From Lachnospira sp. (lineage in GTDB: Bacteria > Bacillota > Clostridia > Lachnospirales > Lachnospiraceae): DNA of 11,353 bases. Positions 1 to 6,906 of this stretch are shown here, piece by piece. Each line of letters begins with the position of its first letter. Position 1 is the first letter of the stretch. The DNA lies in assembly GCA_017626275.1 (NCBI GenBank), contig JAGAJD010000088.1, positions 1 through 11,353 on the forward strand, read 5' to 3'. Both the position numbers and the translations under genes were made by a program. Under the pieces are notes generated by a model. It saw only the letters and a program-made list of their open reading frames with translations, ran no database searches and was not told where the DNA came from.

Positions 1-63
1 AAAATAACAGTTGCAAGTATTATTGGCGTGATACTGGCAATTATAATTTATAAGTATTTATAA
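1..63 (+). CDS. C-terminal end of a small membrane protein, possibly DUF4321 family (partial)
   Basis: Frame 1 is open from the first base to a TAA at 61-63 and encodes 20 residues, KITVASIIGVILAIIIYKYL. This is one hydrophobic membrane-spanning helix closed by a short basic tail. From memory, small DUF4321 proteins of Clostridia end in a very similar helix followed by Y-R/K-K-L and lie near maf/radC, so that family is my best guess. The fragment is too short for proof, and a chance open frame cannot be excluded. The gene starts outside the window. It ends 43 bases before radC on the same strand, so the two may be co-transcribed. Confidence 0.45.
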   Translation, partial: KITVASIIGVILAIIIYKYL

Positions 64-87
64 GCTTATAGTATAAGGTTATCCGCT

Positions 88-102
88 TGTCCGGAAAGGA
101 CA
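88..102 (+). promoter_or_regulatory. small hairpin overlapping the radC ribosome binding site
   Basis: TGTCC at 88-92 can pair perfectly with GGACA at 98-102 around the loop GGAAA (93-97). The radC Shine-Dalgarno GGAAAGGA (93-100) is therefore split between the loop and the 3' arm. The stem has only 5 base pairs, so the effect on initiation may be small. Confidence 0.25.
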
Positions 103-106
103 GATT

Positions 107-808
107 ATGAAAAGTAAAAATAGTTGTATACATGGAAGTGAGGGTGCTGCATTAAGACCTTATGAGAAATGTCTGGAGTTTGGAGCGGAAAGTCTTTCCG
201 ATTCGGAGCTTCTGGCAGTGATTATAAGGACAGGCGTGTCGGGAATGAATTCAATCCAGCTTGCTGAACGGATTTTTTCGATGGGGCATACGAGGAAAGG
301 TCTTATAGGCTTGTCGGGTATCACGATACCGGAGCTTTTAAAGATTCGCGGTGTGGGAAAGGTAAAAGCCGTTCAGATTAAATGCATTTGTGAGCTTTCC
401 AAAAGAATTGCGAAGCAGAGTGCGGGAGAGAGAATGGATTTTACACGCCCGGACGCAGTTGCCGCATATTATATGCAGGATTTGCGGCTTCTCGATAAAG
501 AGCATATGGTGCTTGCAATGCTTGACAGCAAATGCAGGCTGATTGCAGATACGGTACTTTCCGTGGGAACGGTGAATGCTTCGCTTGTAACGCCCAGAGA
601 GGTGTTTATTGAGGCACTCAGATGTAATGCCGTTTCGGTTATACTGCTTCACAATCACCCAAGCGGCGACAGTACGCCGAGCCGGAATGATATTCTTGTC
701 ACAAGAAGAATTGCAGAAGCAGGCGAAATGCTGGGGATAAAGGTAATTGACCATATTATTATCGGAGATAACATGTATACAAGCCTTAAAGAAAAAGAAT
801 ATATGTAG
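107..808 (+). CDS. radC: RadC/YsxA-family JAMM (MPN) domain protein
   Basis: The 233-residue protein has the normal length and architecture of the RadC (UPF0758) family. The N-terminal part includes the DSELLAVIIRTG segment (about 32-43), then a helix-hairpin-helix around LLKIRGVGKVKAVQ (77-90), then the RadC/JAB domain (about 110-230). The zinc-binding JAMM signature is complete: H182-x-H184-x7-S192-x2-D195, with the upstream glutamate in PREVFIEAL (E165 or E169). The family was once tied to DNA repair, but that role was withdrawn. The biochemical function is unsettled, and a metallo-isopeptidase or nuclease activity is only inferred from the fold. The ATG at 107 follows a purine-rich GGAAAGGA at 93-100. 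The stop lies 19 bases before the mreB start, so the gene heads the shape operon. In many Firmicutes radC sits just upstream of mreB. Confidence 0.95.
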   Translation: MKSKNSCIHGSEGAALRPYEKCLEFGAESLSDSELLAVIIRTGVSGMNSIQLAERIFSMGHTRKGLIGLSGITIPELLKIRGVGKVKAVQIKCICELSKRIAKQSAGERMDFTRPDAVAAYYMQDLRLLDKEHMVLAMLDSKCRLIADTVLSVGTVNASLVTPREVFIEALRCNAVSVILLHNHPSGDSTPSRNDILVTRRIAEAGEMLGIKVIDHIIIGDNMYTSLKEKEYM

Positions 809-811
809 ACG

Positions 812-818
812 AAAGGAG
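812..818 (+). promoter_or_regulatory. ribosome binding site that fixes the mreB start
   Basis: AAAGGAG lies 9 bases before ATG 828. The reading frame is open further upstream to ATG 747, but that start would overlap the radC coding region by 62 bases and lacks a comparable site. The protein beginning at 828 (MAQNIYGVDIGTSN) also matches where MreB proteins begin. Confidence 0.8.
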
Positions 819-827
819 CCTGATAAA

Positions 828-1850
828 ATGGCACAGAACATTTATGGTGTAGATATTGGAACAAGCAACTTTAAAATGTGTTGCAAGGATAAAGATAAGA
901 TTATTAATGAAAAGAATATTATTGCGGTTGCAAATAAGAAAGACATTTTAGCATTTGGCGATGAGGCATACGAAATGTATGAAAAGGCGCCGGAACATAT
1001 AGATGTTTCATTTCCTGTTAAATTCGGAGTAATTGCTGATATTGAAAATATGCAGACGCTTCTCCTTAAGTTCTTTAATAAGATGAACGATGATAAGAAA
1101 TTTACAGGAAACACTGATTTTTATATCGCAGTTCCTACTGATGTTACAGAGGTTGAGAAGAGAGCATTTTATGAGCTTGTAGCAGATTCTAAGGTTAAGG
1201 CGAAAAATATCTATATCGTTGATAAGCCTGTTGCTGATGCAATAGGTGCAGGACTTGATGTAACTAAGTCAAGAGGTATTATGATTGTTAATATCGGAGC
1301 GGAGACAACTGAGATTTCAGTGCTTTCTCTCGGCGGAATCGTAATAAGCAAGTCTGTTAAGATTGGCGGAAATAAGCTTGATGACAGCATTATAAGCTAT
1401 GTAAGAAAAGTATATAATCTTATTATCGGAAGCAAGACAGCAGAAAGCTTAAAAAAGGAGCTTGGAAGTGCCGTAAAAGATGAAGAAAGATTCGCACCGG
1501 GATTTGGAAGAAATGTGCTTTCAGGACTTCCTGTAAGCGTTGATATATCATCAGATGTGATTTATTCGGCAATTATTGATCCGTTACATTCTATCATGGA
1601 TTCAATAAAAGTTATACTGGAGAGAACTCCACCGGAACTGGCTGCTGATATTATCAAAAATGGAATATATGTATCAGGCGGAACGTCTAATATACGCAGT
1701 CTTGAAAAATTTATTCATCAGGAGACAAACCTTGCAGTCAATATAGTGGAAAACCCGGCAGAGAGCGTAGTACGCGGATTAATGGGCGTTGTAAGCAATC
1801 CTGATTTTGCAGGGGTAGCATATACACCACAGGATAAAAACTATGATTAA
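828..1850 (+). CDS. mreB: MreB-family actin-like protein with altered ATPase residues
   Basis: This 340-residue protein belongs to the MreB/FtsA actin superfamily. MreB filaments under the membrane steer RodA/PBP2 wall synthesis. Visible landmarks are phosphate-1 GVDIGTSN (7-14), AVPTDVTEVEKRAF (101-114), VDKPVADAIGAGLDV (131-145), phosphate-2 region NIGAETTEISVLSLGGIV (155-172), VKIGGNKLDDSIISYVRK (177-194), LERTPPELAADI (264-275) and the adenosine loop YVSGGTSNIRSLEKF (281-295). Length and position before mreC support the name. Two catalytic positions are unusual. By alignment from memory, E. coli E143 (IEEP) is K133 here (VDKP) and E. coli D165 (DIGGGTTE) is N155 here (NIGAETTE); the GGG is also GAE. 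Codons AAG at 1224 and AAT at 1290 confirm both residues. It is probably a divergent clostridial MreB that binds nucleotide but may hydrolyse it poorly. Identity as an actin-fold shape protein is secure; ATPase activity is doubtful. Confidence 0.9.
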   Translation: MAQNIYGVDIGTSNFKMCCKDKDKIINEKNIIAVANKKDILAFGDEAYEMYEKAPEHIDVSFPVKFGVIADIENMQTLLLKFFNKMNDDKKFTGNTDFYIAVPTDVTEVEKRAFYELVADSKVKAKNIYIVDKPVADAIGAGLDVTKSRGIMIVNIGAETTEISVLSLGGIVISKSVKIGGNKLDDSIISYVRKVYNLIIGSKTAESLKKELGSAVKDEERFAPGFGRNVLSGLPVSVDISSDVIYSAIIDPLHSIMDSIKVILERTPPELAADIIKNGIYVSGGTSNIRSLEKFIHQETNLAVNIVENPAESVVRGLMGVVSNPDFAGVAYTPQDKNYD

Positions 1851-1910
1851 TAAAACTGTAAAAGGTTTATAATCAGTTTGAGAAATTCATATAAGAAATG
1901 AGGATAAATC

Positions 1911-2756
1911 ATGAGAAAAAAATTTTCTTCATTCATGAATTCAAAGTATATTTTGATTGGGTTGTCGGCACTTTGTCTGTTGTTTATCGCAACAAGTTTT
2001 TTTACGGACAGACTTACGGAACCTCTGCGTAATGCAGTATCGGCAGTAGTTATTCCCGTACAAAAGGGAATGAATTATATAGGCTTGTGGGTATCTGATA
2101 AATATGATACCCTGCAGGAAATGACGAGGGTTCTTGAAGAAAACAAAAACTTACAGGAATGTGTTGACAGTCTTACGGAGGAGAATAATCAGCTAAAACA
2201 GGACTCATATGAGCTTTCACGATTAAGGGATCTTTATGAATTAGATGAAAGATATCCCGGATATACAAAGGTTGGCGCCAGAGTTATAGGGACTTCCTCA
2301 GATAACTGGTACAGTACATTTACAATCGATAAGGGCAGTGACGACGGAATTGAAAAAGATATGAATGTTATAGCAGGCGGAGGGCTTGTGGGCATCATAT
2401 CGGAGGTCGGCAGCAATTATGCCCTTGTTAAGACTGTGATTGAGGATAACAGCTATGTGAGCGGAATGCTTATTGATACAGGAGATACATGTATTGTAAA
2501 AGGCGATATTGAACTGATGGATACAGGACTTATCCATTTGCAGGGCTTTGGCAGTAATGTTACGGTAAGAAACGGAGATAAGATTGTCACCTCAAATATC
2601 AGTGATAAATATCTTCCGGGAATACTTGTCGGATATGCAAAGGATATAACGGCAGATTCCAATAATCTTACTCAGTCGGGTTATCTTGTTCCGGCAGTTG
2701 ATTTTGGACATTTGCAGGAGGTTTTAATTATTACTGAAAAGAAAGAATCACATTAA
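1911..2756 (+). CDS. mreC: rod shape-determining protein MreC
   Basis: MreC is the membrane-anchored extracytoplasmic scaffold of the elongasome; it binds PBP2 and promotes its active conformation. The 281-residue product has the family layout. A short basic N-terminus is followed by one membrane helix (about 13-32), then a coiled coil rich in Glu, Leu, Asn and Gln (about 65-112), then the double beta-barrel region (about 120-275). The latter contains GARVIGTSSDNWYSTFTIDK (122-141), GSDDGIEKDMNVIAGGGLVG (142-161) and PGILVGYAKDI (236-246). ATG 1911 follows GAGG (1900-1903) at normal spacing. The gap from mreB is 60 bases, without a terminator. A perfect TATAAT at 1868-1873 lacks a good -35 partner. 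The family and role are certain; partner contacts are inferred from homologues. Confidence 0.95.
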   Translation: MRKKFSSFMNSKYILIGLSALCLLFIATSFFTDRLTEPLRNAVSAVVIPVQKGMNYIGLWVSDKYDTLQEMTRVLEENKNLQECVDSLTEENNQLKQDSYELSRLRDLYELDERYPGYTKVGARVIGTSSDNWYSTFTIDKGSDDGIEKDMNVIAGGGLVGIISEVGSNYALVKTVIEDNSYVSGMLIDTGDTCIVKGDIELMDTGLIHLQGFGSNVTVRNGDKIVTSNISDKYLPGILVGYAKDITADSNNLTQSGYLVPAVDFGHLQEVLIITEKKESH

Positions 2757-2786
2757 GCAGCTTTTGGAAAGGTATGTAATTGGATT

Positions 2787-3305
2787 ATGAAAAGAAAAGC
2801 AGGAGAACTGATTTTAATACTGGCGTTTTATCTTTTACAGGTAACGCTCGGAAGCGTTATTGAAATCGGGGGGATTAAACCTAATCTTCTAATTATTCTT
2901 CCGGTATTGTTTGGATTTCTTCATGGAAAAAATGAGGGAATGTTTGTTGGTTTCTTTGCCGGATTTATGTATGACATATTTTTTTCGGGACTTTTTGGGT
3001 TCTCTTCCCTTGTATTTGTATACATAGGATATTTTTCAGGAGTGTTTTATCAGAAATATGAAGAAACAGAAATGTTAATTCCTTTAGGACTTTTATTGGC
3101 AGGAAATTTCAGCTTTGGATTTTTGTCATATATCGGTAATTTTCTTTTGCACAACCGTTTAAATGTAATGTACTATATATCACGATTTATATTGCCGGAG
3201 ATTGTATACACGCTTCTGATTGCAGTTATTGTATATAAGCCGGTTGCATTTTTAAACAAAAAACTGGAGCCACGAAATAAAAGGAGAATGAGTAAAGTTG
3301 ATTAG
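2787..3305 (+). CDS. mreD: rod shape-determining protein MreD
   Basis: MreD is a small integral membrane protein that works with MreC to regulate PBP2/RodA. The 172-residue product is strongly hydrophobic, with about five membrane segments between residues 8 and 153. It carries the family core GMFVGFFAGFMYDIFFSGLF (51-70) followed by GFSSLVFVYIGYFSG (71-85). The C-terminal tail after about residue 155 is basic (KKLEPRNKRR) and probably cytoplasmic. The AAAGG at 2768-2772 is rather far (14 bases) from ATG 2787, and no better in-frame start lies upstream. The last 8 bases overlap the TTG start of the PBP2 gene, suggesting translational coupling. Confidence 0.93.
   Translation: MKRKAGELILILAFYLLQVTLGSVIEIGGIKPNLLIILPVLFGFLHGKNEGMFVGFFAGFMYDIFFSGLFGFSSLVFVYIGYFSGVFYQKYEETEMLIPLGLLLAGNFSFGFLSYIGNFLLHNRLNVMYYISRFILPEIVYTLLIAVIVYKPVAFLNKKLEPRNKRRMSKVD
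3280..3286 (+). promoter_or_regulatory. ribosome binding site for the TTG start of the PBP2 gene
   Basis: AAAGGAG inside the end of mreD lies 11 bases before TTG 3298. The nearby ATG 3288 is in the mreD frame. In the PBP2 frame the next ATG codons fall inside the membrane helix, so TTG 3298, giving MIREIFEYVVSLFKSR before that helix, is the best start. Confidence 0.7.
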
Positions 3306-3705
3306 AGAAATATTTGAGTATGTTGTCAGTTTATTTAAGTCAAGACTGTTTCCATTAATACTGGTTTTTGTCATGATTACTGTAATACTGATTAACCGCT
3401 TGTTTACACTTCAGATAATCAATGGAGAGTCATATGTTACAGATTTAACAGATTCCATTAAAAAGGACATGAGTGTTTCTGCTACACGCGGAAGAATATT
3501 TGACAGAAACGGCGTACTTTTAGCTTACAATGAACTGGCTTATGCCGTTACAATAAGCGACAGCGGTACATATAAGGATAAAGATGGAAAAAAAGCGACA
3601 GATATCAAAAATGAAACTGTTAATCATGCAATTAACCGTACATTAGAGATTATAGAAGAGAAAGGCGACAAATATTCCACGGATTTTAAAATAGGCTATA
3701 TTTGA
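3298..3705 (+). CDS. mrdA: penicillin-binding protein 2 (MrdA), N-terminal part, ended by an in-frame TGA
   Basis: This 135-residue piece is the membrane-anchored start of a class B PBP. It has a cytoplasmic N-terminus, one uncleaved membrane helix (about 17-37) and the conserved pedestal motif ATRGRIFDRNGVLLAYNE (62-79). It ends at TGA 3703-3705. The following codons continue in the same frame with typical PBP2 sequence (DGMYEFNVSNAAVLRFK), so the TGA interrupts one ancestral gene of about 926 codons rather than ending a separate one. The start is a TTG overlapping mreD by 8 bases. Alone, the piece has no transpeptidase residues and cannot function as a PBP. The TGA may be a sequencing or assembly error, a true nonsense mutation or a readthrough site; nothing in the window decides this. 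Confidence 0.85.
   Translation: MIREIFEYVVSLFKSRLFPLILVFVMITVILINRLFTLQIINGESYVTDLTDSIKKDMSVSATRGRIFDRNGVLLAYNELAYAVTISDSGTYKDKDGKKATDIKNETVNHAINRTLEIIEEKGDKYSTDFKIGYI
3703..3705 (+). other. in-frame TGA inside the PBP2 gene
   Basis: The codon order is TAT ATT TGA GAT GGA ATG TAT GAG, with coding potential on both sides in frame 1. A single base change from TGG, CGA, AGA, GGA, TTA, TCA, TGT or TGC would create it. TGA is used as the ordinary stop of minC (6834) and minD (7714) nearby, so it is not read as a sense codon throughout this genome. Confidence 0.9.
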
Positions 3706-3711
3706 GATGGA

Positions 3712-6078
3712 ATGTATGAGTTTAATGTTTCCAATGCAGCAGTTTTAAGATTTAAGAGAGATGTTTACGGAGTAACTTCTGTTGATAAGCTTACAGATGA
3801 GCAGAAGAATGCAACTGCCAACGATATGATGCAATATCTGTGTGACAGATACGGAATTTCTGAGGGACAGTATACACCTGAGCATACGCTTGAGATATTA
3901 AGTCTTCGTGTTTTGATGTCAGCTAATTCTTATAACAGATATCTTTCATTTACGATAGCCAATGAAGTGTCAGATGAGACTGTTGCAGCGATATTGGAAA
4001 ATTCAGACGAGCTTGTGGGAGTTGATGTTGAGGAAAAGTATGTCAGAAGATATGTGGACAGTATCTACTGTTCACAGATTATCGGATATACGGGAACAGT
4101 TTCAGAGACCGAGCTTGAACAGTTGAAGTCGGAAAATGATTCATATGAAGCAAATGATGTTGTAGGAAAAACAGGAATTGAAGAGGCATTGGAACTTGAG
4201 CTTGCAGGGGAAAAGGGTTCAAGAGAGGTATATGTTGATACGGTTGGAAGAATCACAGAGGTTATAGAGGAGACTGATGCAACAGCGGGGCATGACGTAT
4301 ATCTTACAATAGATGTAAATTTGCAGAAGCAGATATATCATGCGATAGAGGATAAGCTTGTTGGAATTATTCTTACAAATATGACAAGCAGTGATACAAA
4401 GTACACATATAATTCATCGGGAAGTATTTCTGATATTTATATTACAATTAAAGAAGTATATTTTGCACTTATTGATAACAATCTTATATCGTTATCGGGA
4501 ATTGCATCAGGTGAAACTTCAAATGAGCAGAGTGTGTACAGCGAGTTTCTGTCAAAGCAGGAAAGTGTTATGAACTGGCTTGAAGCGGAGCTTATGGAAT
4601 ACAACACGCCGTATGGCAGACTTTCGGAAGAACAGAAGAATTATATATGGTATATATATGAAATGCTTTTGTCAGACGGCGTTTTGAATAAAAATTTGAT
4701 AGACACCTCAAATGATGTCTATAAAGAATGGAAAGACAGCGATACGGTAAGCTTAAAAGAACTGCTTACAGAGGGAATTTCACAGGGCTGGATTGATATG
4801 ACTGTATTAACATCGCAGTCTTATACCAGCTTACAGGAATCATATTCGCTTCTTGTTGATTATATTCTTTCAAATTTAGGGGCGGATACTGACTTTTACA
4901 AGAAAATGTATAAGTATATGATACAGAGCGGTCAGATTACAGGTCGTCAGATATGTATGCTTCTTTTTGAACAGGGATATCTGAAAGATGATAGTGCATA
5001 TGCGGCTCTTTCTTCAGGAACAATTTCGCCATATGATTTTATGTATAATGCGATTGAAAGCAAGATGATTACACCTGGAGAACTGGCATTGCAGCCATGT
5101 TCAGGTTCATGTGTAATTACGGATCCTGACAACGGAGATATTCTTGCGCTTGTTTCGTATCCAAGCTATGACAATAACAAGATGTCGGGAACTGTTGATG
5201 CACAATACTATAAAAAATTAAGTAATGATAAATCAAAACCGCTGTACAACTGGGCAACGCAATCTCAGTCAGCACCGGGATCAACATATAAAATATGTAC
5301 TTCAATTATGGGGCTTGATACCGGTATTATTACAACATCTACAACCTATAACTGTACAGGTATATTTACTGATGTTACACCGTCTCCAAAATGCTGGAAA
5401 CTTTCAGGACATGGTGTTGATAATGTTACAACGGCAATAAGGGATTCATGCAATGTTTTCTTTTATAATGTGGGATATAAGCTTGCATTCAGTAAGGACG
5501 GCACATATAACAGTACTTATGCTACTAATGTAATGCGCCAGTATGCAGAGGAACTTGGACTTGCTACTAAGGCGGGAATTGAAATTTATGAAGAAACACC
5601 ACATGCATCGTCAGTCAATGCGATAGCTTCCGCTATCGGTCAGGGAAATCATGCGTATAGCTGTCTGAATCTTGCGAGATACGTAACGACTATAACGACA
5701 TCGGGAACATGTTACAATCTGACACTGATTGATAAGATAACGGATTATGAGGGAAATGTACTTGTCGAAAAAGAACTCGATATAAATAATGTTGTAGAGG
5801 TAAGTCCTTCAATATGGAATGAAGTGCATACCGGAATGAAGCTGGCGGCTGATATTTATCCGGCTTTGAGAGTTCCGGGGCTTACAATAGCTGCAAAGAC
5901 AGGTACGGCACAGGAAAAAACTACTGAGCCTGACCATGCCAGAATTATAACATATGCACCATACGAGGATCCTGAGATTGCTATGGCAATATCGCTCCCT
6001 AACGGATACGATTCAACAAGAGCTACTGAGGTTGCTGCGGATATTTATGAGATATATTTCAATTTATATCCCAGGTAA
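3712..6078 (+). CDS. mrdA: penicillin-binding protein 2 (MrdA), C-terminal transpeptidase part downstream of the TGA
   Basis: This 788-residue stretch carries the rest of PBP2, the DD-transpeptidase that cross-links new peptidoglycan made by RodA during elongation. In order it has the remaining pedestal/dimerisation region with GYTGTVSE (125-132) and VVGKTGIEEALELELAGEKG (150-169), and then HDVYLTIDVNLQKQI (194-208). A helical insertion follows (about 213-455), then the transpeptidase domain from GSCVITDPDNGDILALVSYP (465-484). All three catalytic motifs are intact: S524-T-Y-K527 (nucleophile serine), S579-C-N581 and K729-T-G731. The domain shows no further decay. Full length would be about 926 residues against about 630 in E. 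coli, and the insertion explains most of the excess. ATG 3712 is 6 bases after the TGA and could allow reinitiation, but with only a weak Shine-Dalgarno (GATGGA) and no membrane anchor. The stop is followed by 68 bases before minC. Confidence 0.85.
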   Translation: MYEFNVSNAAVLRFKRDVYGVTSVDKLTDEQKNATANDMMQYLCDRYGISEGQYTPEHTLEILSLRVLMSANSYNRYLSFTIANEVSDETVAAILENSDELVGVDVEEKYVRRYVDSIYCSQIIGYTGTVSETELEQLKSENDSYEANDVVGKTGIEEALELELAGEKGSREVYVDTVGRITEVIEETDATAGHDVYLTIDVNLQKQIYHAIEDKLVGIILTNMTSSDTKYTYNSSGSISDIYITIKEVYFALIDNNLISLSGIASGETSNEQSVYSEFLSKQESVMNWLEAELMEYNTPYGRLSEEQKNYIWYIYEMLLSDGVLNKNLIDTSNDVYKEWKDSDTVSLKELLTEGISQGWIDMTVLTSQSYTSLQESYSLLVDYILSNLGADTDFYKKMYKYMIQSGQITGRQICMLLFEQGYLKDDSAYAALSSGTISPYDFMYNAIESKMITPGELALQPCSGSCVITDPDNGDILALVSYPSYDNNKMSGTVDAQYYKKLSNDKSKPLYNWATQSQSAPGSTYKICTSIMGLDTGIITTSTTYNCTGIFTDVTPSPKCWKLSGHGVDNVTTAIRDSCNVFFYNVGYKLAFSKDGTYNSTYATNVMRQYAEELGLATKAGIEIYEETPHASSVNAIASAIGQGNHAYSCLNLARYVTTITTSGTCYNLTLIDKITDYEGNVLVEKELDINNVVEVSPSIWNEVHTGMKLAADIYPALRVPGLTIAAKTGTAQEKTTEPDHARIITYAPYEDPEIAMAISLPNGYDSTRATEVAADIYEIYFNLYPR

Positions 6079-6132
6079 AGCAGGAAAAGGTTATGAAGGG
6101 AATGAATAAGAAGTAACGAAAATATGTGAATT

Positions 6133-6138
6133 GAGGAG
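6133..6138 (+). promoter_or_regulatory. ribosome binding site for the GTG start of minC
   Basis: GAGGAG lies 8 bases before GTG 6147. No in-frame ATG lies nearby, and the protein from this GTG (MNQSVVIKGNKHGIVV) begins as MinC N-domains do. Confidence 0.75.
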
Positions 6139-6146
6139 AGAAAAAA

Positions 6147-6836
6147 GTGAATCAGTCAGTTGTTATTAAAGGCAATAAGCATGGAATTGTTGTTGTACTT
6201 GATGCTAAAGCAGAGTTTGAAGTGTTAAAGGAACAGATTGAAGAAAGATTTAAGGCTTCGGCAAAATTCTTTGGAAATGCAGATATGGCATTGGCCTTTG
6301 AGGGAAGAGAGTTGTCTACTGAAGAGCAGAAGGAAGTTCTTGAAATTATTTCAAAGGTTTCCAATCTGAATATTATCTGTGTTATAGACAACAATGAAGA
6401 GCAGGATATTAAATTTAAGCAGGCGGTTGACAGTGCTGCCGGTAAAAAAGAAGCTGAAAGCCCGGCAAATGACGGACAGTTTTATAAGGGAACATTAAGA
6501 TCGGGACAGGTTCTTGAAACGGAGGGCAGCATTGTCGTATTGGGAGATGTAAATCCCGGCGGAAGAATTATTGCGACAGGCAATGTCGTTATTCTCGGAA
6601 GCCTGCGTGGTAATGTGTTTGCAGGGGCAAACGGAAATGAGGACTGCTTTGTTGTGGCATTAGAGATGAATCCTATGCAGATTAAGATTGGCGAGGTGAT
6701 TGCAAGAAGCTCTGATGCGGCGCCTAAAAAGAAGAGCAAGGGAATAGAACCAAAGATTGCGTATGTAGATGACGGCAATATATACATAGAAGACTTAGGT
6801 CAGGAAGTTCTTGAGGATATTCGAATAAATTCGTGA
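6147..6836 (+). CDS. minC: septum site-determining protein MinC
   Basis: MinC blocks FtsZ polymerisation away from mid-cell when recruited to the membrane by MinD. The 229-residue protein has the N-terminal FtsZ-inhibiting domain (about 1-82, starting SVVIKGNKHGIVVVLD). A charged, Ala-rich linker follows (about 83-112), then the right-handed beta-helix dimerisation and MinD-binding domain (about 113-188). That domain has YKGTLRSGQVL (113-123), GDVNPGGRI (133-141) and LRGNVFAGANGNED (153-166). A further 40-residue tail with a KKKSKG patch follows. The RSGQ motif used for MinD contact is present (118-121). The start is GTG. The stop TGA lies 70 bases before minD. Confidence 0.95.
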   Translation: MNQSVVIKGNKHGIVVVLDAKAEFEVLKEQIEERFKASAKFFGNADMALAFEGRELSTEEQKEVLEIISKVSNLNIICVIDNNEEQDIKFKQAVDSAAGKKEAESPANDGQFYKGTLRSGQVLETEGSIVVLGDVNPGGRIIATGNVVILGSLRGNVFAGANGNEDCFVVALEMNPMQIKIGEVIARSSDAAPKKKSKGIEPKIAYVDDGNIYIEDLGQEVLEDIRINS

Positions 6837-6843
6837 AAAAGTA

Positions 6844-6872
6844 TTGATTTCATGAAAAAAAATTTGCATAAT
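6844..6872 (+). promoter_or_regulatory. candidate sigma-A promoter for minD-minE and downstream genes
   Basis: In the minC-minD gap TTGATT (6844-6849) and CATAAT (6867-6872) are separated by exactly 17 bases, with an A-run in the spacer. Transcription would begin near 6879, about 28 bases before minD. This would let minD, minE, rodA and mgsA be transcribed apart from minC. The call is by motif only. Confidence 0.45.
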
Positions 6873-6906
6873 AGTAGAATATTGATAAAGTTTTGGAGGA
6901 AAGAAA

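Noticed and set aside
747..781. TTGACC at 747-752 near the end of radC as an mreB promoter
   Set aside because: No -10-like hexamer lies at suitable spacing; the nearest TATACA is about 23 bases away.
338..841. Minus-strand open frame of 167 codons opposite radC
   Set aside because: The + strand encodes a clear RadC with complete JAMM motif; the reverse frame is Cys/His/Ile-rich with no recognisable domain.
1868..1873. Perfect TATAAT in the mreB-mreC gap as an mreC promoter
   Set aside because: There is no reasonable -35 at 16-19 bases and no extended -10 TG. The 6-base inverted repeat around it (AAACTG 1853-1858 and CAGTTT 1874-1879) is weak.
3706..3734. Possible selenocysteine insertion at the PBP2 TGA
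   Set aside because: Only a 5-pair stem (TGGAA at 3708-3712 with TTCCA at 3729-3733, 16-base loop) follows the TGA. It does not resemble a bacterial SECIS element, and PBP2 has no known selenocysteine position.
6093..6116. Seven-codon reading frame MKGMNKK between pbp2 and minC, preceded by AAAAGG
   Set aside because: It is too short to call as a gene and shows no leader-peptide features or attenuator hairpin.
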